From positions 296,428,670 to 296,492,669 of the forward strand of contig OZ024740.1 of assembly GCA_964016885.1 (NCBI GenBank): DNA of 64,000 nucleotides, read 5' to 3'. The notes under the pieces are model-generated. The model searched no databases. It worked only from the letters and a program-made list of their open reading frames with translations, and had not been told where the DNA came from. Positions 1 to 11,240 of the stretch are shown piece after piece. Made by a program: the position numbers and the translations under genes. The stretch is from Eledone cirrhosa. Its lineage: Eukaryota > Mollusca > Cephalopoda > Octopoda > Eledonidae. The first letter of the stretch is position 1. Each line of letters starts with the position of its first letter.

Positions 1-388
1 GGATCCATTTCACATTTGGGGTATCCATTTTTTATTTGGGTGATCCATTTTTTATTTGGGGGATCCATTTTTTATTTGGGTGATCCATTTTTTATTTGGG
101 TGATCCATTTTTTATTTGGGTGATCCATTTTTTATTTGTTGGATCCATTTTTTATTTGGTGGATCGACTTTTTATTTGGGGGTTCCATTTTTTATTTGGG
201 GGATCCATTTTACATTTGGGTGATCCATTTTTTATTTGGGGGATCCATTTTTTATTTGGGGGATCCATTTTTTATTTGGGTGATCCATTTTTTATTTGGG
301 GGATCCATTTTTTATTTGGGTGATCCATTTTCTATTTGGGGGATCGATTTTTTATTTGGGGGTTCCATTTTTTATTTGGGGGATCCAT

Positions 389-466
389 CAAATAAAAAAT
401 GGATCACCCAAATAAAAAATGGATCACCCAAATAAAAAATGGATCCCCCAAATAGAAAATGGATCC
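389..466 (-). repeat. Inverted block, class L1 (4 monomers)
   Basis: Four reversed monomers. Left junction is CCAT joined to CAAAT. The last unit has CAAATAGAAAATGG, the mark of class L1. The right junction is the GGATCC palindrome at 461-466. Confidence 0.93.
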
Positions 467-647
467 ATTTTTTATTTGGGTGATCCATATTTTTTTTAGG
501 GGATCCATTTTTTATTTGGGTGATCCATTTTTTATTTGGGTGATCCATTTTTTATTTGGGTGATCCATTTTTTATTTGGGTGATCCATTTTTTATTTTGG
601 GGATCTATTTATTATTTGGGTGATCCATTTTTTATTTGGGGGATCCA

Positions 648-656
648 TTTTTTTTT
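648..656 (+). repeat. Poly-T monomer, 9 T
   Basis: The internal A is absent and the tract is followed by GGGTGATCC. Same form at 49,464, 57,042 and 61,387. Confidence 0.88.
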
Positions 657-1145
657 GGGTGATCCATTTTTTATTTGGGGATCCATTTTTTATTTGGGGG
701 ATCCATTTTTTATTTGGGTGATCCATTTTTTATTTGGGGGATCCATTTTTTGTTTGGGTTATCCATCTTTTATTTGGGGGATCCATTTTGTATTTGGGTG
801 ATCCATTTTTTATTTTGGGGATCCATTTTTTATTTGGGGGATCCATTTTTTATTTGGGTGATCCATTTTTTATTTGGGTGATCCATTTTTTTATTTGTGG
901 ATCCATTTTTTATTTGTGGGATCCATTTTTTATTTGGGGGTTCCATTTTTTATTTGGGGGATCCATTTTACATTTGGGTGATCCATTTAGTAATTGGGTG
1001 ATCCATTTTTTATTTGGGGGATCCATTTTTTATTTGGGTGATCCATTTTTTATTTGGGTGATCCCTTTTTTATTTGGGTGATCCATTTTTTATTTGGGGG
1101 ATCCATTTTTATTTGGGGGTTCCATTTTTTATTTGGGGGATCCAT

Positions 1146-1183
1146 CAAATAAAAAATGGATCACCCAAATAAAAAATGGATCC
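1146..1183 (-). repeat. Inverted block, two monomers (S-like, GATCAC type)
   Basis: Two reversed monomers joined by GATCACCC, where other two-monomer blocks have GATCCCCC. The same place in the related copies near 57.6 and 61.9 kb has no inverted block. Confidence 0.92.
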
Positions 1184-2045
1184 ATTTTTTATTTGGGTGA
1201 TCCATTTTTTATTTGGGGAATCCATTTTTTATTTGGGTGATGCAGTTTTTGTTTGGGTGATCCATTTTTTATTTGGGGGATCCATTTTTTATTTGGGTGA
1301 TCCATATTTTATTTAGGGGATCCATTTTTTATTTGGGTGATCCATTTTTTATTTGGGTGATCCATTTTTTATTTGGGTGATCCATTTTTTATTTTGGGGA
1401 TCCATTTTTTATTTGGGTGATCCATTTTTTATTTGGGTGATGCATTTTTTATTTGGGTGATCCATTTTTTATTTGGGGGATCCATTTTTTATTTGGGTGA
1501 TCCATTTTTTATTTTGGGGATCCATTTTTTATTTGGGTGATCCATTTTTTTATTTGGGGGATCCATTTTTTATTTGGGTGATCCATTTTTTATTTGGGGG
1601 ATCCATTTTTTATTTGGGTGATCCATTTTTTATTTGGGGGATCCATTTTTTATTCGGGGGATCCATTTTTTATTTGGGTGATCCATTTTTTATTTGGGTG
1701 ATCCATTTTTTATTTGGGGGATCCATTTTTTATTTCGGTGATCCATTTTTTATTTGGGTGATCCATTCTTTATGTGGGTGATCCATTTTTGATTTGAGGG
1801 ATCCATTTTTTATTTGGGTGGTCCATTTTTTATTTGGGTGATCCATTTTTTATTTGGGTGATCCATTTTTTATTTGGGTGATCCATTTTTTATTTGGGTG
1901 ATCCATTTTTTATTTGGGGGATCCATTTTTTATTTGTGTGATCCATTTTATATTTGGGGGATCCATTTTTTATTTGGGTATTCATTTTTTATTTGGGGGA
2001 TCCATTTTTTATTTGGGGGTCCCATTTTTTATTTGGGGGATCCAT

Positions 2046-2122
2046 CAAACAAAAAATGGATCACCCAAATAAAAAATGGATCACCCAAATAAAAAATGGA
2101 CCCCCAAACAAAAAATGGATCC
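2046..2122 (-). repeat. Inverted block, class L3 (4 monomers)
   Basis: Four reversed monomers, with CAAACAAAAAATGG in the first and last. One unit is 19 bp (GGACCCCCAAAC). Matches 58,379 and 62,724. Confidence 0.92.
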
Positions 2123-2781
2123 ATTTTTTATTTGGGGGATCCATTCTTTATTTGGGGGATCCATTTTTTATTTGGGTGATCCATTTTTTATTTGGGTGAT
2201 CCATTTTTTATTTGGGGGATCCATTTTTTATTTGGATGATCCATTTTTTATTTGGGGGATCCATTTTTTATTTGGGCGATCCAATTTTTATTTGGGTGAT
2301 CCATTTTTTATTTGGGTGATCCATTTTTTATTTGGGTGATCCATTTTTTATTTGGGGGATCCATTTTTTATTTGTGTGATCCATTTTATATTTGGGGGAT
2401 CCATTTTTTATTTGGGTATCCATTTCTTATTTGGGTGATCCATTTTTTATTTTGGGGATCCATTTTTTATTTGGGGGATCCATTTTTTATTTGGGTGATC
2501 CATTTTTTATTTGGGTGATCCATTTTTTATTTGTGGATCCATTTTTTATTTGTGGGATCCATTTTTTATTTGGGGGTTCCATTTTTTATTTGGGGGATCC
2601 ATTTTACATTTGGGTGATCCATTTAGTAATTGGGTGATCCATTTTTTATTTGGGGGATCCATTTTTTATTTGGGTGATCCATTTTTTATTTGGGTGATCC
2701 CTTTTTTATTTGGGTGATCCATTTTTTATTTGGGGGATCCATTTTTATTTGGGGGTTCCATTTTTTATTTGGGGGATCCAT

Positions 2782-2859
2782 CAAATAAAAAATGGATCAC
2801 CCAAATAAAAAAGGGATCACCCAAATAAAAAATGGATCCCCCAAATAAAAAATGGATCC
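2782..2859 (-). repeat. Inverted block, class L4 (4 monomers)
   Basis: Four reversed monomers; the second unit ends AAAAAAGGGATCAC, the class L4 mark. Followed by the GGAATCC and GATGCAG variants. Matches 3,661 and 59,134. Confidence 0.92.
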
Positions 2860-3660
2860 ATTTTTTATTTGGGTGATCCATTTTTTATTTGGGGAATCCA
2901 TTTTTTATTTGGGTGATGCAGTTTTTGTTTGGGTGATCCATTTTTTATTTGGGGGATCCATTTTTTATTTGGGTGATCCATATTTTATTTAGGGGATCCA
3001 TTTTTTATTTGGGTGATCCATTTTTTATTTGGGTGATCCATTTTTTATTTGGGTGATCCATTTTTTATTTTGGGGATCCATTTTTTATTTGGGTGATCCA
3101 TTTTTTATTTGGGTGATGCATTTTTTATTTGGGTGATCCATTTTTTATTTGGGGGATCCATTTTTTATTTGGGTGATCCATTTTTTATTTTGGGGATCCA
3201 TTTTTTATTTGGGTGATCCATTTTTTATTTGGGGGATCCATTTTTTATTTGGGTGATCCATTTTTTATTTGGGGGATCCATTTTTTATTTGGGTGATCCA
3301 TTTTTTATTTGGGGGATCCATTTTTTATTCGGGGGATCCATTTTTTATTTGGGTGATCCATTTTTTATTTGGGTGATCCATTTTTTATTTGGGGGATCCA
3401 TTTTTTATTTCGGTGATCCATTTTTTATTTGGGTGATCCATTTTTTATGTGGGTGATCCATTTTTGATTTGAGGGATCCATTTTTTATTTGGGTGGTCCA
3501 TTTTTTATTTGGGTGATCCATTTTTTATTTGGGTGATCCATTTTTTATTTGGGTGATCCATTTTTTATTTGGGTGATCCCTTTTTTATTTGGGTGATCCA
3601 TTTTTTATTTGGGGGATCCATTTTTATTTGGGGGTTCCATTTTTTATTTGGGGGATCCGT

Positions 3661-3738
3661 CAAATAAAAAATGGATCACCCAAATAAAAAAGGGATCACC
3701 CAAATAAAAAATGGATCCCCCAAATAAAAAATGGATCC
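3661..3738 (-). repeat. Inverted block, class L4 (4 monomers), CCGT junction
   Basis: As at 2,782, but the left junction reads CCGT joined to CAAAT. The same CCGT variant is found, reverse-complemented, at 63,651. Confidence 0.92.
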
Positions 3739-4805
3739 ATTTTTTATTTGGGTGATCCATTTTTTATTTGGGTGATCCATTTTTTATTTGTTGGATCCAT
3801 TTTTTATTTGGGGGATCCATTTTTTATTTGGGGGTTCCATTTTTTATTTGGGGGATCCATTTTACATTTGGGTGATCCATTTTTTATTTGGGTGATCCAT
3901 TTTTTATTTGGGGGATCCATTTTTTATTTGGGTGATCCATTTTTTATTTGGGTGATCCAGTTTTTGTTTGGGTGATCCATTTTTTATTTGGGGGATCCAT
4001 TTCTTATTTGGGTGATCCATTTTTTATTTGTTGGATCCATTTTTTATTTGGGGGATCCATTTTTTATTTGGGGGTTCCATTTTTTATTTGGGGGATCCAT
4101 TTTACATTTGGGTGATCCATTTTTTATTTGGGTGATCCATTTTTTATTTGGGGTATCCATTTTTTATTTGGAGGATCCATTTTTTATTTGTGTGATCCAT
4201 TTTTTATTTGGCGGATCCATTTTTTATTTGGGGGATCCATTTTTTATTTGGGGATCCATTTTTTATTTAGGTGATCCATTTTTTAGTTGGGTGATCCATT
4301 TTTATTTGGGGGATCCATTTTTCATTTGTGTGATCCATTTTTTATTTGGCGGATCCATTTTTATTTGGGGGATCCATTTTTTATTTGTGTGATCCATTTT
4401 TTATTTGGCAGATACATTTTTTATTTGGGGGAACCATTTTTTATTTGGGTGATCCATTTTTTATTTGGGGGATCCATTTTTTATTTGGGTGATACATTTT
4501 TTATTTGGGGGATCCATTTTTTATTTGGGTGATCCATTTTTTATTTGGGTGATCCATTTTTTATTTGGGAGATCCATTTTTTATTTTGGTGATCCATTTT
4601 TTATTTGTTGGATCCATTTTTTATTTGGGGGATCTATTTTTATTTGGGGGACCCTATTTTTATTTGGGGGATCCATTTTACATTTGGGTGATCCATTTTA
4701 CATTTGGGTGATCCATTTTTTATTTGGGTGATCCATTTTTTATTTGGTGGATCCATTTTTTATTTGGGGTATCCATTTTTTATTTGGGTGATCCATTTTT
4801 TATTT

Positions 4806-5603
4806 CGGGGATCCATTTTTTATTTGGGTGATCCATTTTTTATTTGGGTGATCCATTTTTTATTTGGGTGATCCATTTTTTATTTGTTGGATCCATTTTT
4901 TATTTGGGGGATCTATTTTTTATTTGGGGGTTCCATTTTTTATTTGGGGGATCCATTTTACATTTGGGTGATCCATTTTTTATTTGGGTGATCCATTTTT
5001 TATTTGGGGGATCCATTTTTTATTTGGGTGATCCATTTTTTATTTGGGTGATCCAGTTTTTGTTTGGGTGATCCATTTTTTATTTGGGGGATCCATTTTT
5101 TATTTGGGTGATCCATTTTTTATTTGTTGGATCCATTTTTTATTTGGGGGATCCATTTTTTATTTGGGGGATCCATTTTTTATTTGGGGGATCCATTTTT
5201 TATTTGGGGGATCCATTTTTTATTTGGGGGATCCATTTTTTATTTGGGTGATCCATTTTTTATTTGGGGGATCCATTTTTTATTTAGCTGATCCATTTTT
5301 TAGTTGGGTGATCCATTTTTATTTGGGGGATCCATTTTTTATTTGTGTGATCCATTTTTTATTTGGCGGATCCATTTTTATTTGGGGGATCCATTTTTTA
5401 TTTGTGTGATCCATTTTTTATTTGGCAGATCCATTTTTTATTTGGGGGATCCATTTTTTATTTGGGTGGTCCATTTTTTATTTGGGGGATCCATTTTTTA
5501 TTTGGGTGATCCATTTTTTATTTGGGGGATCCATTTTTTATTTGGGTGATCCATTTTTTATTTGGGTGATCCATATTTTATTTGGGTGATCCATTTTTTA
5601 TTT
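4806..5603 (+). repeat. 818-bp HOR, copy 1
   Basis: Variant monomers at 4,844, 5,044 and 5,304 recur exactly 818 bp downstream. 818 is 41 monomers minus 2 bp, explained by two 19-bp monomers in each unit. At its left edge this copy is one monomer shorter than copy 2. Edges are approximate. Confidence 0.75.
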
Positions 5604-6422
5604 CGGGGATCCATTTTTTATTTGGGTGATCCATTTTTTATTTGGGTGATCCATTTTTTATTTGGGTGATCCATTTTTTATTTGGGTGATCCATTTTTTA
5701 TTTGTTGGATCCATTTTTTATTTGGGGGATCTATTTTTTATTTGGGGGTTCCATTTTTTATTTGGGGGATCCATTTTACATTTGGGTGATCCATTTTTTA
5801 TTTGGGTGATCCATTTTTTATTTGGGGGATCCATTTTTTATTTGGGTGATCCATTTTTTATTTGGGTGATCCAGTTTTTGTTTGGGTGATCCATTTTTTA
5901 TTTGGGGGATCCATTTTTTATTTGGGTGATCCATTTTTTATTTGTTGGATCCATTTTTTATTTGGGGGATCCATTTTTTATTTGGGGGATCCATTTTTTA
6001 TTTGGGGGATCCATTTTTTATTTGGGGGATCCATTTTTTATTTGGGGGATCCATTTTTTATTTGGGTGATCCATTTTTTATTTGGGGGATCCATTTTTTA
6101 TTTAGCTGATCCATTTTTTAGTTGGGTGATCCATTTTTATTTGGGGGATCCATTTTTTATTTGTGTGATCCATTTTTTATTTGGCGGATCCATTTTTATT
6201 TGGGGGATCCATTTTTTATTTGTGTGATCCATTTTTTATTTGGCAGATCCATTTTTTATTTGGGGGATCCATTTTTTATTTGGGTGATCCATTTTTTATT
6301 TGGGGGATCCATTTTTTATTTGGGTGATCCATTTTTTATTTGGGGGATCCATTTTTTATTTGGGTGATCCATTTTTTATTTGGGTGATCCATATTTTATT
6401 TGGGTGATCCATTTTTTATTTG
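5604..6422 (+). repeat. 818-bp HOR, copy 2
   Basis: Tandem repeat of the preceding unit. It holds the same series: TTTACATTT, then CCAGTTTTTGTTT, a run of G-type monomers, TTTAGCTGATCC, TTTAGTTGGG, TTTGTGTG and TTTGGCGG. A partial third copy begins near 7,896, offset 2,034 from 5,862. Confidence 0.75.
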
Positions 6423-7889
6423 GGGGATCCATTTTTTATTTGGGTGATCCAATTTTTTATTTGGGTGATCCATTTTTTATTTGGGTGATCCATTTTTTAT
6501 TTGGGTGATCCATTTTTTATTTGGGGGACCCTATTTTTATTTGGGGGATCCATTTTACATTTGGGTAATCCATTTTTTATTTGGGTGATCCATTTTTTAT
6601 TTCGTGGATCCATTTTTTATTTGGGGTATCCATTTTTTATTTGGGTGATCCATTCTTTATTTGGGGGATCCATTTTTTATTTGGGTGATCCATTTTTTAT
6701 TTGGGTGATCCATTTTTTATTTGGGTAATCCATTTTTTATTTGTTGGATCCATTTTTTATTTGGGGGATCCATTTTTTATTTGGGGGTTCCATTTTTTAT
6801 TTGGGGGATCCATTTTACATTTGGGTGATCCATTTTTTATTTGGGTGATCCATTTTTTATTTGGGGGATCCATTTTTTATTTGGGTGATCCATTTTTTAT
6901 TTGGGTGATCCAGTTTTTGTTTGGGTGATCCCTTTTTTATTTGGGGGATCCATTTTTTATTTGGGTGATCCATTTTTTATTTGTTGGATCCATTTTTTAT
7001 TTGGGGGATCCATTTTTTATTTGGGGGTTCCATTTTTTATTTGGGGGATCCATTTTACATTTGGGTGATCCATTTTTTATTTGGGTGATCCATTTTTTAT
7101 TTGGGGGATCCATTTTTTATTTGGGGGATCCATTTTTTATTTGTGTGATCCATTTTTTATTTGGCGGATCCATTTTTTATTTGGGGGATCCATTTTTTAT
7201 TTGGGGATCCATTTTTTATTTAGGTGATCCATTTTTTAGTTGGGTGATCCATTTTTATTTGGGGGATCCATTTTTTATTTGTGTGATCCATTTTTTATTT
7301 GGCGGATCCATTTTTATTTGGGGGATCCATTTTTTATTTGTGTGATCCATTTTTTATTTGGCAGATACATTTTTTATTTGGGGGAACCATTTTTTATTTG
7401 GGTGATCCATTTTTTATTTGGGGGATCCATTTTTTATTTGGGTGATACATTTTTATTTGGGGGATCCATTTTTTATTTGGGTGATCCATTTTTTATTTGG
7501 GTGATCCATTTTTTATTTGGGAGATCCATTTTTTATTTTGGTGACCCATTTTTTATTTTGGTGATCCATTTTTTATTTGTTGGATCCATTTTTTATTTGG
7601 GGGATCTATTTTTATTTGGGGGACCCTATTTTTATTTGGGGGATCCATTTTACATTTGGGTGATCCATTTTACATTTGGGTGATCCATTTTTTATTTGGG
7701 TGATCCATTTTTTATTTGGTGGATCCATTTTTTATTTGGGGTATCCATTTTTTATTTGGGTGATCCATTTTTTATTTGGGGGATCCATTTTTTATTTGGG
7801 TGATCCATTTTACATTTGGGTGATCCATTTTTTATTTGGGTGATCCATTTTTTATTTGGGGGATCCATTTTTTATTTGGGTGATCCATT

Positions 7890-10800
7890 TTTTATTTGGG
7901 TGATCCAGTTTTTGTTTGGGTGATCCATTTTTTATTTGGGGGATCCATTTTTTATTTGGGTGATCCATTTTTTATTTGTTGGATCCATTTTTTATTTGGG
8001 GGATCCATTTTTTATTTGGGGGATCAATTTTTTATTTGGGGGATCCATTTTTTATTTGGGGGATCCATTTTTTATTTGGGGGATCCATTTTTTATTTGGG
8101 TGATCCATTTTTTATTTGGGGGATCCATTTTTTATTTAGCTGATCCATTTTTTAGTTGGGTGATCCATTTTTATTTGGGGGATCCATTTTTTATTTGTGT
8201 GATCCATTTTTTATTTGGCGGATCCATTTTTATTTGGGGGATCCATTTTTTATTTGTGTGATCCATTTTTTATTTGGCAGATCCATTTTTTATTTGGGGG
8301 ATCCATTTTTTATTTGGGTGATCCATTTTTTATTTGGGGGATCCATTTTTTATTTGGGTGATCCATTTTTTATTTGGGGGATCCATTTTTTATTTGGGTG
8401 ATCCATTTTTTATTTGGGTGATCCATATTTTATTTGGGTGATCCATTTTTTATTTGGGGGATCCATTTTTTATTTGGGTGATCCAATTTTTTATTTGGGT
8501 GATCCATTTTTTATTTGGGTGATCCATTTTTTATTTGGGTGATCCATTTTTTATTTGGGGGATCCATTTTTTATTTGGGTGATCCATTTCTGATTTGGGT
8601 GATCCATTTTTTATTTGGGGGATCCATTTTTTATTTGGGTGATCCATTTTTTATTTGGGGGATCCATTTTTTATTTGGGAGATCCATTTTTGATTTGGGT
8701 GATCCATTTTTTATTTGGGTGATTCATTTTTTATTTGTTGGATCCATTTTTTATTTGCGGGATCCATTTTTATTTGGGGGACCCTATTTTTATTTGGGGG
8801 ATCCATTTTACATTTGGGTAATCCATTTTTTATTTGGGTGATCCATTTTTTATTTGGTGGATCCATTTTTTATTTGGGGTATCCATTTTTTATTTGGGTG
8901 ATCCATTCTTTATTTGGGGGATCCATTTTTTATTTGGGTGATCCATTTTTTATTTGGGTGATCCATTTTTTATTTGGGTGATCCATTTTTTATTTGTTGG
9001 ATCCATTTTTTATTTGGGGGATCCATTTTTTATTTGGGGGTTCCATTTTTTATTTGGGGGATCCATTTTACATTTGGGTGATCCATTTTTTATTTGGGTG
9101 ATCCATTTTTTATTTGGGGGATCCATTTTTTATTTGTGTGATCCATTTTTTATTTGGGTGATCCAGTTTTTGTTTGGGTGATCCATTTTTTATTTGGGGT
9201 ATCCATTTTTTATTTGGGTGATCCATTTTTTATTTGTTGGATCCATTTTTTATTTGGGGGATCCATTTTTTATTTGGGGGTTCCATTTTTCATTTGGGGG
9301 ATCCATTTTACACTTGGGTGATCCATTTTTTATTTGGGTGATCCATTTTTTATTTGGGGGATCCATTTTTTATTTGGGGGATCCATTTTTTATTTGGGGG
9401 TTCCATTTTTTATTTGGGTGATCCATTTTTTATTTGGGGGATCCATTTTTTATTTAGGTGATCCATTTTTTAGTTGGGTGATCCATTTTTATTTGGGGGA
9501 TCCATTTTTTATTTGTGTGATCCATTTTTTATTTGGCGGATCCATTTTTTATTTGGAGGATCCATTTTTTATTTGGGGATCCATTTTTTATTTAGGTGAT
9601 CCATTTTTTAGTTGGGTGATCCATTTTTATTTGGTGGATCCATTTTTTATTTGTGTGATCCATTTTTTATTTGGCGGATCCATTTTTATTTGGGGGATCC
9701 ATTTTTTATTTGTGTGATCCATTTTTTATTTGGCAGATCCATTTTTTATTTGGGGGAACCATTTTTTATTTGGGTGATCCATTTTTTATTTGGCGGATCC
9801 ATTTTTTATTTGGGTGATCCATTTTTTATTTGGGGGATCCATTTTTTATTTGGGTGATCCATTTTTTATTTGGGTGATCCATTTTTGATTTGGGTGATCC
9901 ATTTTTTATTTGGGGGATCCATTTTTTATTTGGGTGATCCATTTTTTATTTGGGTGATCCATTTTTTATTTGGGAGATCCATTTTTTATTTTGGTGGCCC
10001 ATTTTTTATTTTGGTGATCCATTTTTTATTTGTTGGATCCATTTTTTATTTGGGGGATCTATTTTTATTTGGGGGACCCTATTTTTATTTGGGGGATCCA
10101 TTTTACATTTGGGTGATCCATTTTTTATTTGGGTGATCCATTTTTTATTTGGTGGATCCATTTTTTATTTGGGGTATCCATTTTTTATTTGGGTGATCCA
10201 TTTTTTATTTGGGGGATCCATTTTTTATTTGGGCGATCCATTTTTTATTTGGGTGATCCATTTTTTATTTGGGTGATCCATTTTTTATTTGTTGGATCCA
10301 TTTTTTATTTGGGGGATCCATTTTTTATTTGGGGGTTCCATTTTTTATTTGGGGGATCCATTTTACATTTGGGTGATCCATTTTTTATTTGGGTGATCCA
10401 TTTTTTATTTGGGGGATCCATTTTTTATTTGGGTGATCCATTTTTTATTTGGGTGATCCAGTTTTTGTTTGGGTGATCCATTTTTTATTTGGGGGATCCA
10501 TTTTTTATTTGGGTGATCCATTTTTTATTTGTTGGATCCATTTTTTATTTGGGGGATCCATTTTTTATTTGGGGGATCCATTTTTTATTTGGGTGATCCA
10601 TTTTTTATTTGGGGGATCCATTTTTTATTTAGGTGATCCATTTTTTAGTTGGGTGATCCATTTTTGGGGGGGGATCTATTTTTTATTTGTGTGATCCATT
10701 TTTTATTTGGCGGATCCATTTTTATTTGGGGGATCCATTTTTTATTTGTGTGATCCATTTTTTATTTGGCAGATCCATTTTTTATTTGGGGGATCCATTT

Positions 10801-11240
10801 TTTATTTGGGTGATCCATTTTTTATTTGGGGGATCCTTTTTTTATTTGGGTGATCCATTTTTTATTTGGGTGATCCAGTTTTTGTTTGGATGATCCATTT
10901 TTTATTTGGGGGATCCATTTTTTATTTGGGTGATCCATTTTATATTTATTGGATCCATTTTTTATTTGGGGGATCCATTTTTTATTTGGGGGTTCCATTT
11001 TTTATTTGGGGGATCCATTTTACATTTGGGTGATCCATTTTTTATTTGGGTGATCCATTTTTTATTGGGGGGATCCATTTTTTATTTAGGGGATCCATTT
11101 TCTATTTGGGGGTTTCATTTTTTATTTGGGTGATCCATTTTTTATTTGGGGGATCCATTTTTTATTTAGGTGATCCATTTTTTAGTTGGGTGATCCATTT
11201 TTATTTGGGGGATCCATTTTTTATTTGTGTGATCCATTTT
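7890..11240 (+). repeat. ~3.3-kb HOR, copy 1
   Basis: Variant order from about 7,896 to 11,133 is repeated downstream. The offset is 3,309 bp over most of the left half (8,156 to 11,465; 8,954 to 12,263; 9,612 to 12,921) and about 3,189 bp in the right half (10,449 to 13,638). The 120-bp step means six monomers were lost in copy 2, near 13,220. All monomers are forward; no gene is seen. Confidence 0.8.
10666..10673 (+). repeat. Poly-G monomer, 8 G
   Basis: A monomer in which ATTT is missing and T5 is followed directly by eight G. It comes right after the TTTAGTTGGG monomer, as do all seven such tracts. Confidence 0.9.

Larger units (their letters stand above)
1..3738 (+). repeat. Left flank HOR family, with five inverted blocks
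   Basis: Forward monomers interrupted by five short reversed blocks. The region carries variants absent from the middle of the window: TTTAGTAATT (986, 2,622), TTTGTGGGATCC, GGTGGTCCAT, TTTCGGTGATCC and GATGCAG. The same markers in the same order reappear at about 56,394-59,280 and again from 60.7 kb. Offsets step from 56,394 to 56,473 to 56,333 to 56,353, which marks a few monomer-sized indels. Inside the region, about 1,184-1,800 is repeated at about 2,860-3,475 (offset ~1,675). No gene is seen. Confidence 0.8.
3739..7880 (+). repeat. Forward-only monomers with a 2,953-bp repeat and an 818-bp tandem duplication
   Basis: All monomers are forward. Variant order at about 3,748-4,390 recurs at 6,701-7,345 with a constant offset of 2,953 bp. 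Between these lies the 818-bp tandem pair listed separately. One-T-short 19-bp monomers and the TTTAGTTGGG, TTTGTGTG and TTTGGCGG variants are common. No gene or unique sequence is seen. Confidence 0.8.

Noticed and set aside
1..6. Window starting exactly at GGATCC, suggesting a BamHI cloning end
   Set aside because: GGATCC occurs in each G-type monomer, so a random start on one is likely. No vector sequence is seen.
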